Origin: Clostridiales bacterium UBA1390
GTDB lineage: Bacteria > Bacillota > Clostridia > Lachnospirales > Bianqueaceae
Direction: 5' to 3'
Assembly: GCA_002305315.1 (NCBI GenBank)
Contig: DBQQ01000003.1
Coordinates: 1-64,000 of the forward strand
DNA length: 64,000 nt
The position numbers and the translations under genes were made by a program. Below are positions 63,941 through 64,000 of this stretch, piece after piece; position 1 is the stretch's first letter; every line of letters starts with the position of its first letter. The notes under the pieces are model-generated. The model made no database searches, had not been told where the DNA came from, and was given only the letters and a program-made list of their open reading frames with translations.

Positions 63941-64000
63941 CGTATTGACCTCTGCCGGTCCGAATGGAATCGCCCAATATAAGGAGGACAGTGTATTGCT

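Overview
The window looks like a chromosomal segment of an anaerobic, spore-forming Firmicute, most likely a Lachnospiraceae-type Clostridium. This is inferred from the Gram-positive ribosome binding sites, a SpoIIQ-like protein, an LTA-synthase-like enzyme, a T-box riboswitch, a BirA-type operator and the gene families present. No rRNA or tRNA gene was seen. Most genes lie on the minus strand.

Layout. 1-4.6 kb: a carbohydrate ABC importer (binding lipoprotein, hairpin attenuator, two permeases) and a cyclase-family hydrolase. 4.6-9.9 kb: an operon of an LTA-synthase-like enzyme, two MutS-type ATPases and the cyclase. 10-15 kb: SpoIIQ-like protein, tsaD, ribonuclease Z, a small zinc-ribbon protein and a Lon-type protease without an ATPase module. 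15-17 kb: an IbrA/IbrB-like pair (PP-loop sulfotransferase-like plus ParB-like). 17-28 kb: a compact nine-gene operon that reads as an exopolysaccharide machine with built-in cyclic-di-GMP control (VTC-like polymerase domain, DUF4956, CotH, TIM-barrel glycosidase-like, HEAT protein, GT2 synthase, GGDEF/EAL protein, REC/HD-GYP protein with an in-frame TGA, HPt). 28-32 kb: peroxiredoxin, two GNATs, a phage-type amidase and an AlbA_2 ATP-binding regulator.

32-46 kb is a complete type I-E CRISPR-Cas locus. From its promoter leftwards it runs: small leader ORF, cas3, cse1, cse2, cas7, cas5, cas6, cas1, a cas2-DnaQ fusion, a leader of only about 44 bp, then an array of 34 repeats with a strict 61-bp period. 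At the old (trailer) end a single-chain HTH-HipA-kinase gene sits between the array and three decayed repeats that keep the 33-bp spacing, so the toxin-like gene appears to have been inserted into the array. Further decayed repeats lie upstream of cas3.

46-64 kb is mixed accessory and housekeeping DNA. It holds a decayed PD-(D/E)XK transposase gene, a DUF4143 ATPase flanked by 67-bp direct repeats, a NifX/FKBP fusion, an overlapping operon around an MmcQ/EVE-like protein and a predicted nuclease, and a frameshifted LysR gene. It also holds an orphan PD-(D/E)XK-like protein followed by a 156-bp tandem array of alternating inverted motifs, a BirA-controlled DUF1284-bioY operon, an HxlR regulator, a hydrolase and a T-box-controlled dehydrogenase plus YkvI-type transporter whose specifier reads as UGG (Trp). 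It ends with a methyltransferase and a protein-kinase-like gene.

The most unusual items are the stem-loop tandem array beside the orphan nuclease, the HipA insertion in the CRISPR array, the cas2 start problem, the cyclic-di-GMP exopolysaccharide operon and the Trp T-box upstream of dehydrogenase/YkvI.
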